Assembly (NCBI GenBank): GCA_002279935.1
Contig: NCCZ01000001.1
Location: forward strand, 62,001 to 126,000
Length of the DNA stretch: 64,000 nucleotides
DNA from: Hyphomicrobium sp. 12-62-95
Lineage (GTDB): Bacteria; Pseudomonadota; Alphaproteobacteria; Rhizobiales; Hyphomicrobiaceae
Reading direction: 5' to 3'
Under the pieces are notes generated by a model. The model had not been told where the DNA came from. It did not search any database and saw nothing but the letters and a program-made list of their open reading frames with translations. A program made the position numbers and the translations under genes. Each line of letters opens with the position of its first letter. Position 1 is the stretch's first letter. This document shows, piece after piece, positions 17,046 to 24,688 of this stretch.

Positions 17046-17723
17046 GTGAAGGAATTACTGTTGCAGGACGAACACGAAAAGTCTCGCCGGGGCCGCCGGG
17101 GTATTCGCCGCCAGGATCTGGTCGACGCGGCGCTCGAGATGCTGGCTGCGGAGGGGGAGCAAAACTTCTCCGTTCGTAAGTTGGCGACGGTCGTGGGCGT
17201 CGACGGCATGACGATCCTGCATCACTTCAAGTCGCGCGAGGGACTGATGCGCGCGTTGGCCGACGCCATGGTGGCCGGTCTCGATATCGAGCGGCCGAAG
17301 GGGGCGTGGCGCGAAATTCTGTTGGAGGTGGCGCAGCGCTATCGCGGGCTGGCGGAGAAATACCCGAAGGCCTTTCACATTGTGACGCGCTACCAGACGA
17401 GCGGGCCCGCCGATTTCGAATTGGGCGAGATGGTCTATTCGGCTCTGCTCGACGCGGGCTTCAACGAGGTCGACGCGGCGGACTACGGGATGGCGCTGTT
17501 CACACTGGCGATCGGATTTGGCGTTGTGGAGGTGGGCGGGATGTTGAACCCGTGCACGCCGGAGGAGTTGGCCGAGATCGAAGCGCTCGATCCGCGCTTG
17601 TTTCCTGTGACGCGCAAGATGGGGCCGGTGTTCGCCACCGATGAAAGCGACCGGGTGTTTGAAATTTTGCTTGGGTCGTTTCTCGACGGGATCGAGCGGG
17701 CGTTGTCAGCGGCCAAACGCTGA
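17046..17723 (+). CDS. TetR/AcrR family transcriptional regulator
   Basis: N-terminal helix-turn-helix at about residues 20-65 (RQDLVDAALEMLAAEG, FSVRKLATVVGVDGMTILHHF) and a variable ligand-binding C-terminal domain to residue 225. Likely repressor acting on the divergent transporter through the palindromes at 16989-17030. The frame begins at GTG 17046, but TTG at 17061 has a better AAGGA site seven bases upstream, so the true start may be five codons later. It ends only two bases from the convergent methyltransferase gene. Confidence 0.85.
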   Translation: MKELLLQDEHEKSRRGRRGIRRQDLVDAALEMLAAEGEQNFSVRKLATVVGVDGMTILHHFKSREGLMRALADAMVAGLDIERPKGAWREILLEVAQRYRGLAEKYPKAFHIVTRYQTSGPADFELGEMVYSALLDAGFNEVDAADYGMALFTLAIGFGVVEVGGMLNPCTPEELAEIEALDPRLFPVTRKMGPVFATDESDRVFEILLGSFLDGIERALSAAKR

Positions 17724-17725
17724 CT

Positions 17726-18667
17726 TTAAGAAATCCAGCCTTTGTCGAGGTCCATGGCTTGGCGGGAGATGGACTTTCCGTTGGCGTCGCTGTGGACGGC
17801 GGTCCAGGCGAGGTGGGTGCCGGTTTCTTCCGAGGAGCGGGAGCGCAGCGAGAGCAGGACGCGCTCGGTTGCTTTGGCGGGGATGGGTTCGTTCAGGGGA
17901 AAATAGAGCTGTTCCCAGTGCGTGCGCGGGGCATCGGGGGCCGTGGAGATTTCCAGATCACCGCCGAGGCCCGCCGTCCACCAGTAGGCGAAGCCGTAGA
18001 TCCAGGCGTCGTGGTCGAGCGTCCAGGTGATCTCGCCTTTGCGCGTGCCCTTCTGCGGTTTTGTGAGATCGATGTCGTCCCACATTTTGGCCGCGCGGCC
18101 GTGGTCGAGGAATTCGGCTGGTTCGAGCGTGCGCACATAGACGTTGTTGACGCTCATGGTGCGGGCGGGCTCGAGGTCGAGGCCGTGGCCGACATCGCGC
18201 CAGGCGTTCATTTCGTTGGCGAGGCGCGGGGACGTGACGGGGCAGGCAAATTGCTGGATGCGCGAGGGGATGACGATGCCGCCGGGTTTGAGCATGCGGT
18301 CGAGCGCGTCGGCGAGTGTTTCGAGGATGTTTTCTTCGAGCGCGTAGTTGCCGAGTGTTTCGGAGATGATGACGTCGGCCTGCGGGGCGTCGAGCATGTC
18401 GGTGGAGCGGCATGGGTAGAGGTGGCAGTTGCGGGCTCGGTTTTGTTTCAGGACGGCGGCTGCGACGGCTGCGACCTCTTCGGATGCCTCGTAGAGGTGG
18501 ACGTCCTTGGCGCCGAGTTTGGAGGCCATGAGGCCCAGGAGTCCGGACCCGGCGCCGATGTCGGCGACGACGGATTTGCCTTTGACGATCACGCGTTCGA
18601 GGGCTGCAAACAGCGCCTCGTTGCGGGGCTTATCGGCAATAAGGGTGCGGTGGTACTCGATACGCAT
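17726..18667 (-). CDS. PRMT-like SAM-dependent methyltransferase
   Basis: Class I methyltransferase, 313 residues. The cofactor loop is ADIGAGSG (residues 35-42), and SETLGNYALEEN (102-113) resembles the double-Glu loop of protein arginine methyltransferases, with Glu103 and Glu111 as candidates. The C-terminal half is a beta-rich domain (WTLDHDAWIYGFAYWW...) like the PRMT barrel. A protein arginine or related N-methyltransferase activity is inferred; the substrate is unknown. The start at 18667 lies eight bases after the lgt stop, so it is probably expressed with lgt. A much longer frame running through lgt is an artefact. Confidence 0.7.
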   Translation of the reverse strand: MRIEYHRTLIADKPRNEALFAALERVIVKGKSVVADIGAGSGLLGLMASKLGAKDVHLYEASEEVAAVAAAVLKQNRARNCHLYPCRSTDMLDAPQADVIISETLGNYALEENILETLADALDRMLKPGGIVIPSRIQQFACPVTSPRLANEMNAWRDVGHGLDLEPARTMSVNNVYVRTLEPAEFLDHGRAAKMWDDIDLTKPQKGTRKGEITWTLDHDAWIYGFAYWWTAGLGGDLEISTAPDAPRTHWEQLYFPLNEPIPAKATERVLLSLRSRSSEETGTHLAWTAVHSDANGKSISRQAMDLDKGWIS

Positions 18668-18675
18668 GGCGGCGG

Positions 18676-19518
18676 TCAGGTTGTGGTGCCGGAGCGGGCG
18701 CGCCAGATGAAGTAGAGGCCGAGGAGGAGCATCGGCAGCGAATAGATCTGGCCGGCGGTGAAGGGGCCGACATTCAGTGCGTGGCCGATGTGGGGCTCGC
18801 GGAAGATTTCCGAGACGCTGCGGGCGATGGCGTAGCCGGCGAGGAAGACGCCAATAACGAGGCCGGGAGATTTCAGAGCGCCGCGGTGGTGCGTGAGGAA
18901 CCGCAGCACCAGGAAGAGCACGAGGCCTTCGAGGAGGGCTTCGTAGAGTTGGCTCGGGTGGCGGGTGGCGGGTTCGACATCGGGGTGGAGGAACTTCGCC
19001 TGCGGGAACGTCATGGCCCACGGCACATCGCTGACGCGGCCAAAGAGTTCGCCGTTGATGAAGTTGGCGAGGCGGCCGAAGAGGAGGCCGATGGGATTGG
19101 CGGCGGCGCACAGGTCCATGGCGCTCCACGGGCTGACGCCGTAGGCGCGGCCGAAGAGCCAGATGCCGACGGCGGAGCCGAGGATGGCGCCGTGGAAGGA
19201 CATGCCGCCTTGCCAGACTTTCAGGATGTCGATGGGGTTGGCCAGATAGCTCGCCGGGTCGTAGAGGAATACGTAGCCCAGGCGGCCGCCGAGGATGACG
19301 CCGACGGCGATATAGACGAGGAGGTCGTCGACGCGCTCGACGCCGAAGGGGGGCTTGTTGCCGCGCCAGAGATCGGTCTCGCGGAGTAGGCGGCGGACGT
19401 AGAGCCAACCCAGAATGAGACCCGCCATGTAGGCGAGGCCGTACCACTTGATGCTGACGGGGCCGAGCGAGAAGGCGACCGGATCGATTTCGGGGAAGCG
19501 AATGGCGAAAATGGTCAT
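18676..19518 (-). CDS. lgt: Prolipoprotein diacylglyceryl transferase
   Basis: Inner-membrane enzyme that transfers diacylglycerol from phosphatidylglycerol to the lipobox cysteine of prolipoproteins, the first step of lipoprotein maturation. Visible family motifs are WQGGMSFHGAILG, NPIGLLFGRLANFINGELFGR (with the essential Arg) and HPSQLYEALLEG. Seven hydrophobic helices; 280 residues, normal. The start at 19518 (MTIFAIRFPEIDPV) is typical; the frame extends 45 codons upstream without support. It is divergent from ubiK. Confidence 0.95.
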   Translation of the reverse strand: MTIFAIRFPEIDPVAFSLGPVSIKWYGLAYMAGLILGWLYVRRLLRETDLWRGNKPPFGVERVDDLLVYIAVGVILGGRLGYVFLYDPASYLANPIDILKVWQGGMSFHGAILGSAVGIWLFGRAYGVSPWSAMDLCAAANPIGLLFGRLANFINGELFGRVSDVPWAMTFPQAKFLHPDVEPATRHPSQLYEALLEGLVLFLVLRFLTHHRGALKSPGLVIGVFLAGYAIARSVSEIFREPHIGHALNVGPFTAGQIYSLPMLLLGLYFIWRARSGTTT

Positions 19519-19729
19519 GGTATTGGGGCCTTGGGGATCGGGGCCTTGAGATCGGAACGCCGGGCGGCGGCGGACGTTAGGTTGGGGGTCGATTAAAGTC
19601 CAGGGCGGAGGCTGTCCGGGCGCGCACGCCTCAGTTGCAACAGGCCGCGGCACTGCCCATAGTCCGCCTATATCTCAAAACCGCGACAGCTGCGGGTGAC
19701 CCGCGCCGCGAACCGATGGAGCCAATCCG

Positions 19730-19996
19730 ATGACACAGACGTCCAACCGCTTTTTTGACGAGCTCGGCAAGCTGATGACGGACGCGGCAGGCGCCGCGCA
19801 GGGGGCGCAGAAGGAGATGGAAACCTTCATGCGGGCGCAGGGCGAGAAGATGCTGGCCGGCATGGACCTCGTGCGGCGCGATGAATTCGAGGCGGTGAAA
19901 GCGATGGCCGCCAAGGCGCGCGAGGACAGCGAGGGGCTGATGGCCAAGGTGGCAGCGCTGGAGAGCGAGATCGCGCGGATGAAGGGCGGGGTGTGA
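19730..19996 (+). CDS. ubiK: Accessory factor UbiK family protein
   Basis: An 88-residue BMFP/UbiK (YqiC-like) protein that forms coiled-coil oligomers, interacts with membrane lipids and assists the cytosolic ubiquinone-synthesis complex. Motifs: FFDELGKLMTDAAG in the amphipathic N-terminus and LVRRDEFEAV before the coiled coil AALESEIARM. Normal length. The last 48 bases are copied 145 bases downstream as part of a tandem duplication. Confidence 0.85.
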   Translation: MTQTSNRFFDELGKLMTDAAGAAQGAQKEMETFMRAQGEKMLAGMDLVRRDEFEAVKAMAAKAREDSEGLMAKVAALESEIARMKGGV

Positions 19997-20228
19997 CCGG
20001 AATTGAGGAGCGCTTGCAGCGCGCTCCTTGTGCTGGAACCCGGTCCGGCGCGCGCTTGCAGCGCGCTGGGACGAGGATGACGGATCGGGTGGAGTGGCGG
20101 CGCTGGAGAGCGAGATCGCGCGGATGAGGGGCGGGGTGTGACCGGAATTGAGGAGCGCTTGCAGCGCGCTCCTTATGCTGGATCCCCGTCCGGCGCGCGC
20201 TGGCAGCATGCTGGGACGAGGATGACGG
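19949..20228 (+). repeat. 145-bp tandem duplication including the 3' end of ubiK
   Basis: Bases 19949-20083 recur at 20094-20228, offset 145, nearly identical. Each copy holds the last 48 bases of the ubiK frame including the TGA, a GGAGCGC/GCGCTCC hairpin and a GGACGAGGATGACGGA end carrying the reverse of the GTCATCC motif. Differences include AAGGGCGGG versus AGGGGCGGG and a few changes in the second half. The second copy has no upstream gene body, so it is not coding. The following 326 bases to the YbjN gene hold no recognised feature. Confidence 0.9.
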
Positions 20229-20554
20229 AGCCATTTGAGTTGCGGTGTAGGAGCGATTGATTTGGTCGCTGCGGCAACTTGGGTGGACACTGTCCACAGC
20301 GGCGTGTGGGCTTATCAACATGCTGGTTTTGGGGCGTGACTGGAAAGCCCCATTTCAAGCCTCTTCCACGGGTTAGCTCAGATGTGTGGCGGCATTGGCC
20401 GTGGACAAGGCTCGGGCCGTGTTGCGACTCGTGGGCCCCTGATGCTTTGTCGGGCCGTCGCGTTGTCGGTGGGCCGGTGCAGGTGAGACATGATCTCCCT
20501 CGGCGCGCCAAGCTCAAATGCCGGGCCGGACGCTCGGAGAAAAAAGGAAGACGC

Positions 20555-21052
20555 ATGGCATCGGCTGAACAGGGCTACGAGCGCGCGATCAACCCGATCG
20601 ACATTGTCGAGCAGTTGGCGGCGGCGCACGATTGGGCCGTGGACCGGACGGGCGACGATGAATTGACGCTGATCGTGGGCGGCAACTGGACCGACTACCA
20701 CGTGTCGCTCAACTGGCGCGACGACCTGGAAGCGCTGCATCTGGCGTGCGCGTTCGATTTCCGGGTGCCCGATAACCGGTTGAACGAAATGTACCGGCTG
20801 CTGGCGCAGATCAACGAACAGCTGTGGCTGGGGCATTTCGATCTGTGGACCCAGGAAGGGCTGGTGATGTTCCGCCATGCGCTGTTGCTCAACGGCTCGG
20901 TGTGTTCGCCGCAGCAGTGCGAGGCGATGCTGAAAGCGGCGCTGGAGTCGTGCGAGCGGTACTATCAGGCCTTCCAGTTCGTGGTCTGGGCGGGTAAGGA
21001 AAGCCGCGAAGCGCTGGTTTCGACCATGTTCCAGACCGAGGGACAGGCCTAA
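20555..21052 (+). CDS. YbjN domain-containing protein
   Basis: A 165-residue soluble protein of the YbjN family, related to type III secretion chaperone folds, with no settled function. Conserved stretches: NPIDIVEQLAAAHDWAVDR, LNWRDDLEALHLACAFDF and YRLLAQINEQLWLGHFDLW. The start at 20555 has an AGGAAG ribosome site; the frame upstream overlaps the repeat-rich intergenic region. It is followed after 45 bases by proC, a pairing often seen in alphaproteobacteria. Confidence 0.85.
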   Translation: MASAEQGYERAINPIDIVEQLAAAHDWAVDRTGDDELTLIVGGNWTDYHVSLNWRDDLEALHLACAFDFRVPDNRLNEMYRLLAQINEQLWLGHFDLWTQEGLVMFRHALLLNGSVCSPQQCEAMLKAALESCERYYQAFQFVVWAGKESREALVSTMFQTEGQA

Positions 21053-21097
21053 ATCTTCCGGCGCGTCGTCCCCGATTTGTTGGATGGAACGCGCCCC

Positions 21098-21922
21098 ATG
21101 ACGCTCACACTCGATGGTCCGCTGCTGGTGGCCGGCGCCGGTAAGATGGGCGGCGCGCTGCTCGAGGGGCTGATTGCGCGCGGGCTGCCGGGTTCGCAGA
21201 TCATCGTGCAGGATCCATCGCCGCCGGCGGATGTGGCGGAGTTTTTGAAGCGGAATGGAATCCGATGCGCGGCGACGATCGGGTCGATCGAGGCGGCGCC
21301 ATCGCTCATTCTGGTTGCTGTTAAACCGCAGGTGATGGATCAGGTTTTCGCGCCGCTGGCGACGCTTGCTGGACGCAAGACGGTGGTGCTTTCGATTGCG
21401 GCGGGCAAGACGATTGCGAGTTTCGAGCAGCATTTGCAGCCAGGAATCGCGGTTATCCGCGCAATGCCGAATACGCCAGCGCAGGTCGGGCGCGGCGTGA
21501 CGGCGTGCGTGGCCAATGCGGTGACGACGGAATCGCAGAAGGCGATGGCGAGCGACTTGCTCGCCGCGGTGGGCAGCGTGGTGTGGCTGGATCGCGAAGA
21601 AGATATGGACGCGGTGACGGCGGTTTCGGGATCGGGGCCGGCGTATGTGTTCCTGCTCGTGGAATGCCTGGCGGAGGCGGGGCGCGCGGCGGGCTTGTCG
21701 CCGGAGCTGGCGCAGTCGCTGGCGCGGGCGACGGTGGCGGGGTCGGGCGAACTGCTGCATCGCTCTGAGTTGGATGCCGCGACGCTGCGCAAAAACGTGA
21801 CCTCGCCCGGTGGGACGACGGCTGCAGCGCTGGAGGTGCTGATGGGCACGCCCGGTTTGCAGGAGCTGATGACGGATGCGGTGGCGGCTGCGGTCCGCCG
21901 CAGCCGCGAGCTTTCGAAGTGA
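21098..21922 (+). CDS. proC: Pyrroline-5-carboxylate reductase
   Basis: Last step of proline synthesis: reduces 1-pyrroline-5-carboxylate with NAD(P)H. An N-terminal Rossmann motif GAGKMGGALLEGL and the family signature region RNVTSPGGTTAAALEVL-like (here KNVTSPGGTTAAALEV) near the C-terminus; MPNTPAQVGRG and VSGSGPAYVFLL are also typical. Length 274 residues. The ATG at 21098 is preferred to a TTG at 21077. Stands next to the YbjN gene. Confidence 0.95.
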   Translation: MTLTLDGPLLVAGAGKMGGALLEGLIARGLPGSQIIVQDPSPPADVAEFLKRNGIRCAATIGSIEAAPSLILVAVKPQVMDQVFAPLATLAGRKTVVLSIAAGKTIASFEQHLQPGIAVIRAMPNTPAQVGRGVTACVANAVTTESQKAMASDLLAAVGSVVWLDREEDMDAVTAVSGSGPAYVFLLVECLAEAGRAAGLSPELAQSLARATVAGSGELLHRSELDAATLRKNVTSPGGTTAAALEVLMGTPGLQELMTDAVAAAVRRSRELSK

Positions 21923-22270
21923 TGTTGGAGGTCATCCTCGTTCGCTCGCGGCCGCTTTAGCGGTCGATTGGCCGGGCCTCGCGGGAGACGAGGACGGCCG
22001 CTAAGAGCTTTGATCCGGGACCGGGGATCGCGAAACTGGAGGAAATCGTTTCGGCATCCCCGCTTGCGCGGAAGCACTTAGCTAACCCAAGCCTCTGATC
22101 TGATTGGAGATCAACCAGAGACCTCGATCGTGTCCGGTTGGCCGTTATGGAGATCGGGCCGCCGTTCACCCTTTCTATATGTAATATTATATCATTTCAG
22201 GCAAGTCGACTTTTGGCCAGCTCACGGTTTTGTGTTGAGGGTGACTGCGGGTGTCATTTCAGCGTCGTAC
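21923..22270. other. Intergenic region with REP-like palindromes
   Basis: About 350 bases between proC and the ars operator. It starts with GTCATCCTCGT (21931-21941), whose reverse appears as ACGAGGAC near 21988, enclosing a CCGCT-TT-AGCGG hairpin (21952-21963) that could end proC. The second half becomes AT-rich (TATATGTAATATTATATC near 22177) before the arsR promoter region. No coding frame is convincing. Confidence 0.5.
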
Positions 22271-22290
22271 ATTTCAAGTAATGTTGAAAT
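22271..22290 (+). promoter_or_regulatory. ArsR operator abutting the arsR start
   Basis: ATTTCAA (22271-22277), six bases, TTGAAAT (22284-22290): a perfect seven-base inverted repeat. It contains the TTCAA...TTGAA core of ArsR operators and ends on the base before the arsR ATG. Its placement means repressor would cover the ribosome-landing region of the gene, and no separate Shine-Dalgarno site is visible. Confidence 0.85.
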
Positions 22291-22674
22291 ATGGAAGACG
22301 CCGATGCTGTTCGCGCGCTGGCCGCGCTCGCCAATCCACACCGTCTAGCGTTGTTTCGCGCGCTCGTGCGGGCGGGCGGGGCGGGGCTATCGGCAGGCGA
22401 ATTAGCGGCCGTGGCCGGGATCGCCGCGTCGGCACTGACCTTTCACACGAAGGAACTGGAACGGGCCGGGCTCATCGAAACGCGGCGCGAGGGGCGGTTC
22501 ATTCGCTCGGCGCTGAACGTGCCGGTGATGCGGTCGCTGATTTCGTTTCTGGCGGATGACTGCTGCGCGGGTCGACCCGACCTGTGCGGCGTTGCGCCTG
22601 TGATGGCTCCGAATTCATCCGACGATGACCCTTGTTGTGCGCAACCCATCAAAACAAAAAAGGTGACGATATGA
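22291..22674 (+). CDS. arsR: ArsR family arsenic-responsive repressor
   Basis: Small winged-helix repressor (127 residues) that leaves its operator on binding As(III). Helix-turn-helix around LSAGELAAVAGIAASALTFHTKELERAGLI. C-terminal cysteines Cys91, Cys92 and Cys99 (DDCCAGRPDLC) and Cys115-Cys116 could bind arsenite; they are placed after the DNA-binding domain, unlike the ELCVCDL site of E. coli ArsR. It overlaps arsC by four bases (ATGA). Upstream operator is at 22271-22290. No ribosome site precedes the ATG, so translation may be leaderless. Confidence 0.9.
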   Translation: MEDADAVRALAALANPHRLALFRALVRAGGAGLSAGELAAVAGIAASALTFHTKELERAGLIETRREGRFIRSALNVPVMRSLISFLADDCCAGRPDLCGVAPVMAPNSSDDDPCCAQPIKTKKVTI

Positions 22675-23198
22675 GTGACCGCGTTTTCAACGTTCTGTTC
22701 CTGTGCACGCATAACTCGGCGCGATCGGTGATTGCCGAGACCATCATGAATGACCTCGGCAAGGGACGTTTCAAGGCGTTTTCGGCCGGAAGCCAGCCGA
22801 GCGGACGGATCAACCCGCATGCGATCGATATGCTGTCGAAGCTCAACTATGATGTGAGCGCGCTCCGGTCGAAGTCGTGGAACGAGTTTGCTGCGCCGGG
22901 CGCGCCACAGTTGGATTTTGTGTTCACGGTTTGCGACGACGCGGCCAACGAGACGTGTCCTTATTGGCCGGGGCAGCCGATGACGGCGCATTGGGGCCTG
23001 CCCGATCCGTCGCGGACGGAGGGGTCGGAGGCGGAAATTCGCGCCGCGTTCGCCGATACCCATCGCATGATGTATCAACGCATCAGCATTTTCTTGAACC
23101 TGCCATTGATGAGCCTCGACCGGTTGTCGCTTCAAAAGAAGCTCGATGGGATTGGACAAATGCAGCGCGTTCCGGCGGCGGACGAGCCGGCGGCTTGA
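22671..23198 (+). CDS. arsC: Arsenate reductase, low-molecular-weight phosphatase type
   Basis: Reduces arsenate to arsenite. The P-loop LFLCTHNSARS (nucleophile Cys12, Arg18) is that of the thioredoxin-linked phosphatase-type family, and Cys88 and Cys96 in FTVCDDAANETCPYWPG match the second and third redox cysteines of that group. Length 175 residues, longer than S. aureus ArsC by a C-terminal tail. The start at 22671 overlaps the arsR stop. Acts in the cytoplasm upstream of the arsenite channel encoded next. Confidence 0.9.
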   Translation: MSDRVFNVLFLCTHNSARSVIAETIMNDLGKGRFKAFSAGSQPSGRINPHAIDMLSKLNYDVSALRSKSWNEFAAPGAPQLDFVFTVCDDAANETCPYWPGQPMTAHWGLPDPSRTEGSEAEIRAAFADTHRMMYQRISIFLNLPLMSLDRLSLQKKLDGIGQMQRVPAADEPAA

Positions 23199-23246
23199 AA
23201 CTGCGGACTGGCATTCACGTAAGATTCGGGACGAAACAATCGGGGG

Positions 23247-23912
23247 ATGCCTGTGGCAGAGACTTCGCTGACGACGCGCGCCGTGGCCGAAGGGCTCGGG
23301 ACGGCGCTGCTGCTGGCCACGGTGGTGGGCTCCGGCATCATGGCGGACAAGCTCTCGGGCGGGAACGTCGCCATCGCGCTGCTCGCCAATGCGCTGGCGA
23401 CGGGGGCGATTCTCGTTGGGTTGATCACCATGTTCGGGGCGATCTCCGGGGCGCATTTCAATCCGGCGGTTTCGCTGGTGGCCATGCTGTCGGGTGATCT
23501 GCCGGTGGCGACGTTCGCGATCTACGTTGCCGTGCAAGTTGCGACCGCGATCAGTGGCGTCTTACTCGCACATGCGATGTTCGATCTGCCGATCCTGCAG
23601 ATATCGGAAACGGTGCGTACTGGGGTGGGGCAGTGGATCAGCGAGGGCGTGGCAACGTTCGGACTGGTGCTCGCTATTTTGCTCACGGTGCGGCACCGGC
23701 CGGATTTCGTGGCAGTGGTCGTGGGGCTGTACATCACGTCGGCGTATTGGTTCACGGCGTCGACGTCGTTTGCCAATCCGGCGGTGACGATTGCGCGGAC
23801 CATGACCAATACCTTTGCCGGCATCGCGCCGGGGGATGCGGCGGCATTTATTGCGGCGCAGGTGGCTGGGGCTGTGCTGGCGATGGCGGCGGCCAGGGTT
23901 TTGGCGCGGTAA
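23247..23912 (+). CDS. aqpS: Aquaglyceroporin AqpS-like arsenite channel
   Basis: MIP-family channel, 221 residues, six hydrophobic helices plus two half-helices with HFNPAVS and SFANPAVTIAR (the two NPA motifs). In Sinorhizobium meliloti an aqpS gene in the ars operon conducts internally made arsenite out of the cell in place of an ArsB pump; the arsR-arsC-aqpS order here suggests the same. 48 bases separate it from arsC. Start ATG or GTG near 23247; I kept 23247. Confidence 0.85.
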   Translation: MPVAETSLTTRAVAEGLGTALLLATVVGSGIMADKLSGGNVAIALLANALATGAILVGLITMFGAISGAHFNPAVSLVAMLSGDLPVATFAIYVAVQVATAISGVLLAHAMFDLPILQISETVRTGVGQWISEGVATFGLVLAILLTVRHRPDFVAVVVGLYITSAYWFTASTSFANPAVTIARTMTNTFAGIAPGDAAAFIAAQVAGAVLAMAAARVLAR

Positions 23913-23983
23913 CTCGTTCGACGGCCTGTTAATCTGCTGGCGGGGTGCTTACGTTTAGTCCTCGTGTAGAGACGGAGGCCGCC

Positions 23984-24667
23984 ATGCTGGATCAATCGAC
24001 ACTCAAGGGCCGGATTATCGCCGCGACCATGCGGTTGGCGGCAGAAAAGCCGTGGGACGATGTTTTGATGAAGGATATCGCGGAGGCGGCGGCCATCGAT
24101 CTGGCGGCGCTGCGGCGCGAGTTCCCTTCGAAGGCTGCGATCCTCAGTGCGTTCATGCGGTCGGTTGACGACGCGGTGCTGGCGAGTGCGCCGAAGTTTA
24201 CCGGAGCCGAGAACACGCGCGACCGGATTTTCGATGTCGTGATGGCGCGGTTTGATGTTCTGGCTCCTTACAAGGACGCCTTAAAGAGCATCGCGGCGGC
24301 GCGGCCGATGGATATGGAGCTTGTGCGCCGCGCGATGGCCTCGCAGGCGTGGATGCTGCACGCAGCGGGGGTGCGGACCGATGGATTGCTCGGAACGTCG
24401 CGCGTGACGGGGATGGCATCGGTTTATGCCAGCGTGATGCAAACGTGGCTGGACGACGATGATCCGGGTTCGGCGCGGACGATGGCGGCGCTCGACCGGC
24501 GGCTGAAGCGCGGCGAGCAATCGATGCGGATGTTGGGCGATGTGGTCGATGGGGCGGATCGCGTGGCGTCGCGGTTGATGCGTGTCTTGGGGTGCGGCAC
24601 ATCCCGGGATGCTAAACCGGCGCCGGCAGCATCGACGCCAGACGCGCCGGTCACGCCGTCGATTTGA
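23984..24667 (+). CDS. TetR/COQ9-like protein
   Basis: A 227-residue protein: an N-terminal TetR-like helix-turn-helix (MKDIAEAAAIDLAALRREFPSKAAILSAF) and a C-terminal region resembling COQ9/TetR ligand domains (around MDMELVRRAMASQAWMLHAAG). COQ9 homologues help ubiquinone synthesis; others are true repressors, and the sequence does not settle which. The last 30 residues are Ala/Pro-rich. The start at 23984 has a GGAGG site nearby. It follows the ars module by 71 bases but has no visible link to arsenic. Confidence 0.65.
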   Translation: MLDQSTLKGRIIAATMRLAAEKPWDDVLMKDIAEAAAIDLAALRREFPSKAAILSAFMRSVDDAVLASAPKFTGAENTRDRIFDVVMARFDVLAPYKDALKSIAAARPMDMELVRRAMASQAWMLHAAGVRTDGLLGTSRVTGMASVYASVMQTWLDDDDPGSARTMAALDRRLKRGEQSMRMLGDVVDGADRVASRLMRVLGCGTSRDAKPAPAASTPDAPVTPSI

Positions 24668-24688
24668 ATTGGGCCGGTCAGCGGCGGC

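Noticed and set aside
17726..19447. One 573-residue frame spanning the methyltransferase and lgt
   Set aside because: It reads a different frame of lgt as Arg/Pro-rich nonsense; the true genes at 17726-18667 and 18676-19518 have family motifs.
20378..21760. 460-residue frame opposite proC and the YbjN gene
   Set aside because: His/Arg-rich with no family motif; both plus-strand genes are well supported.
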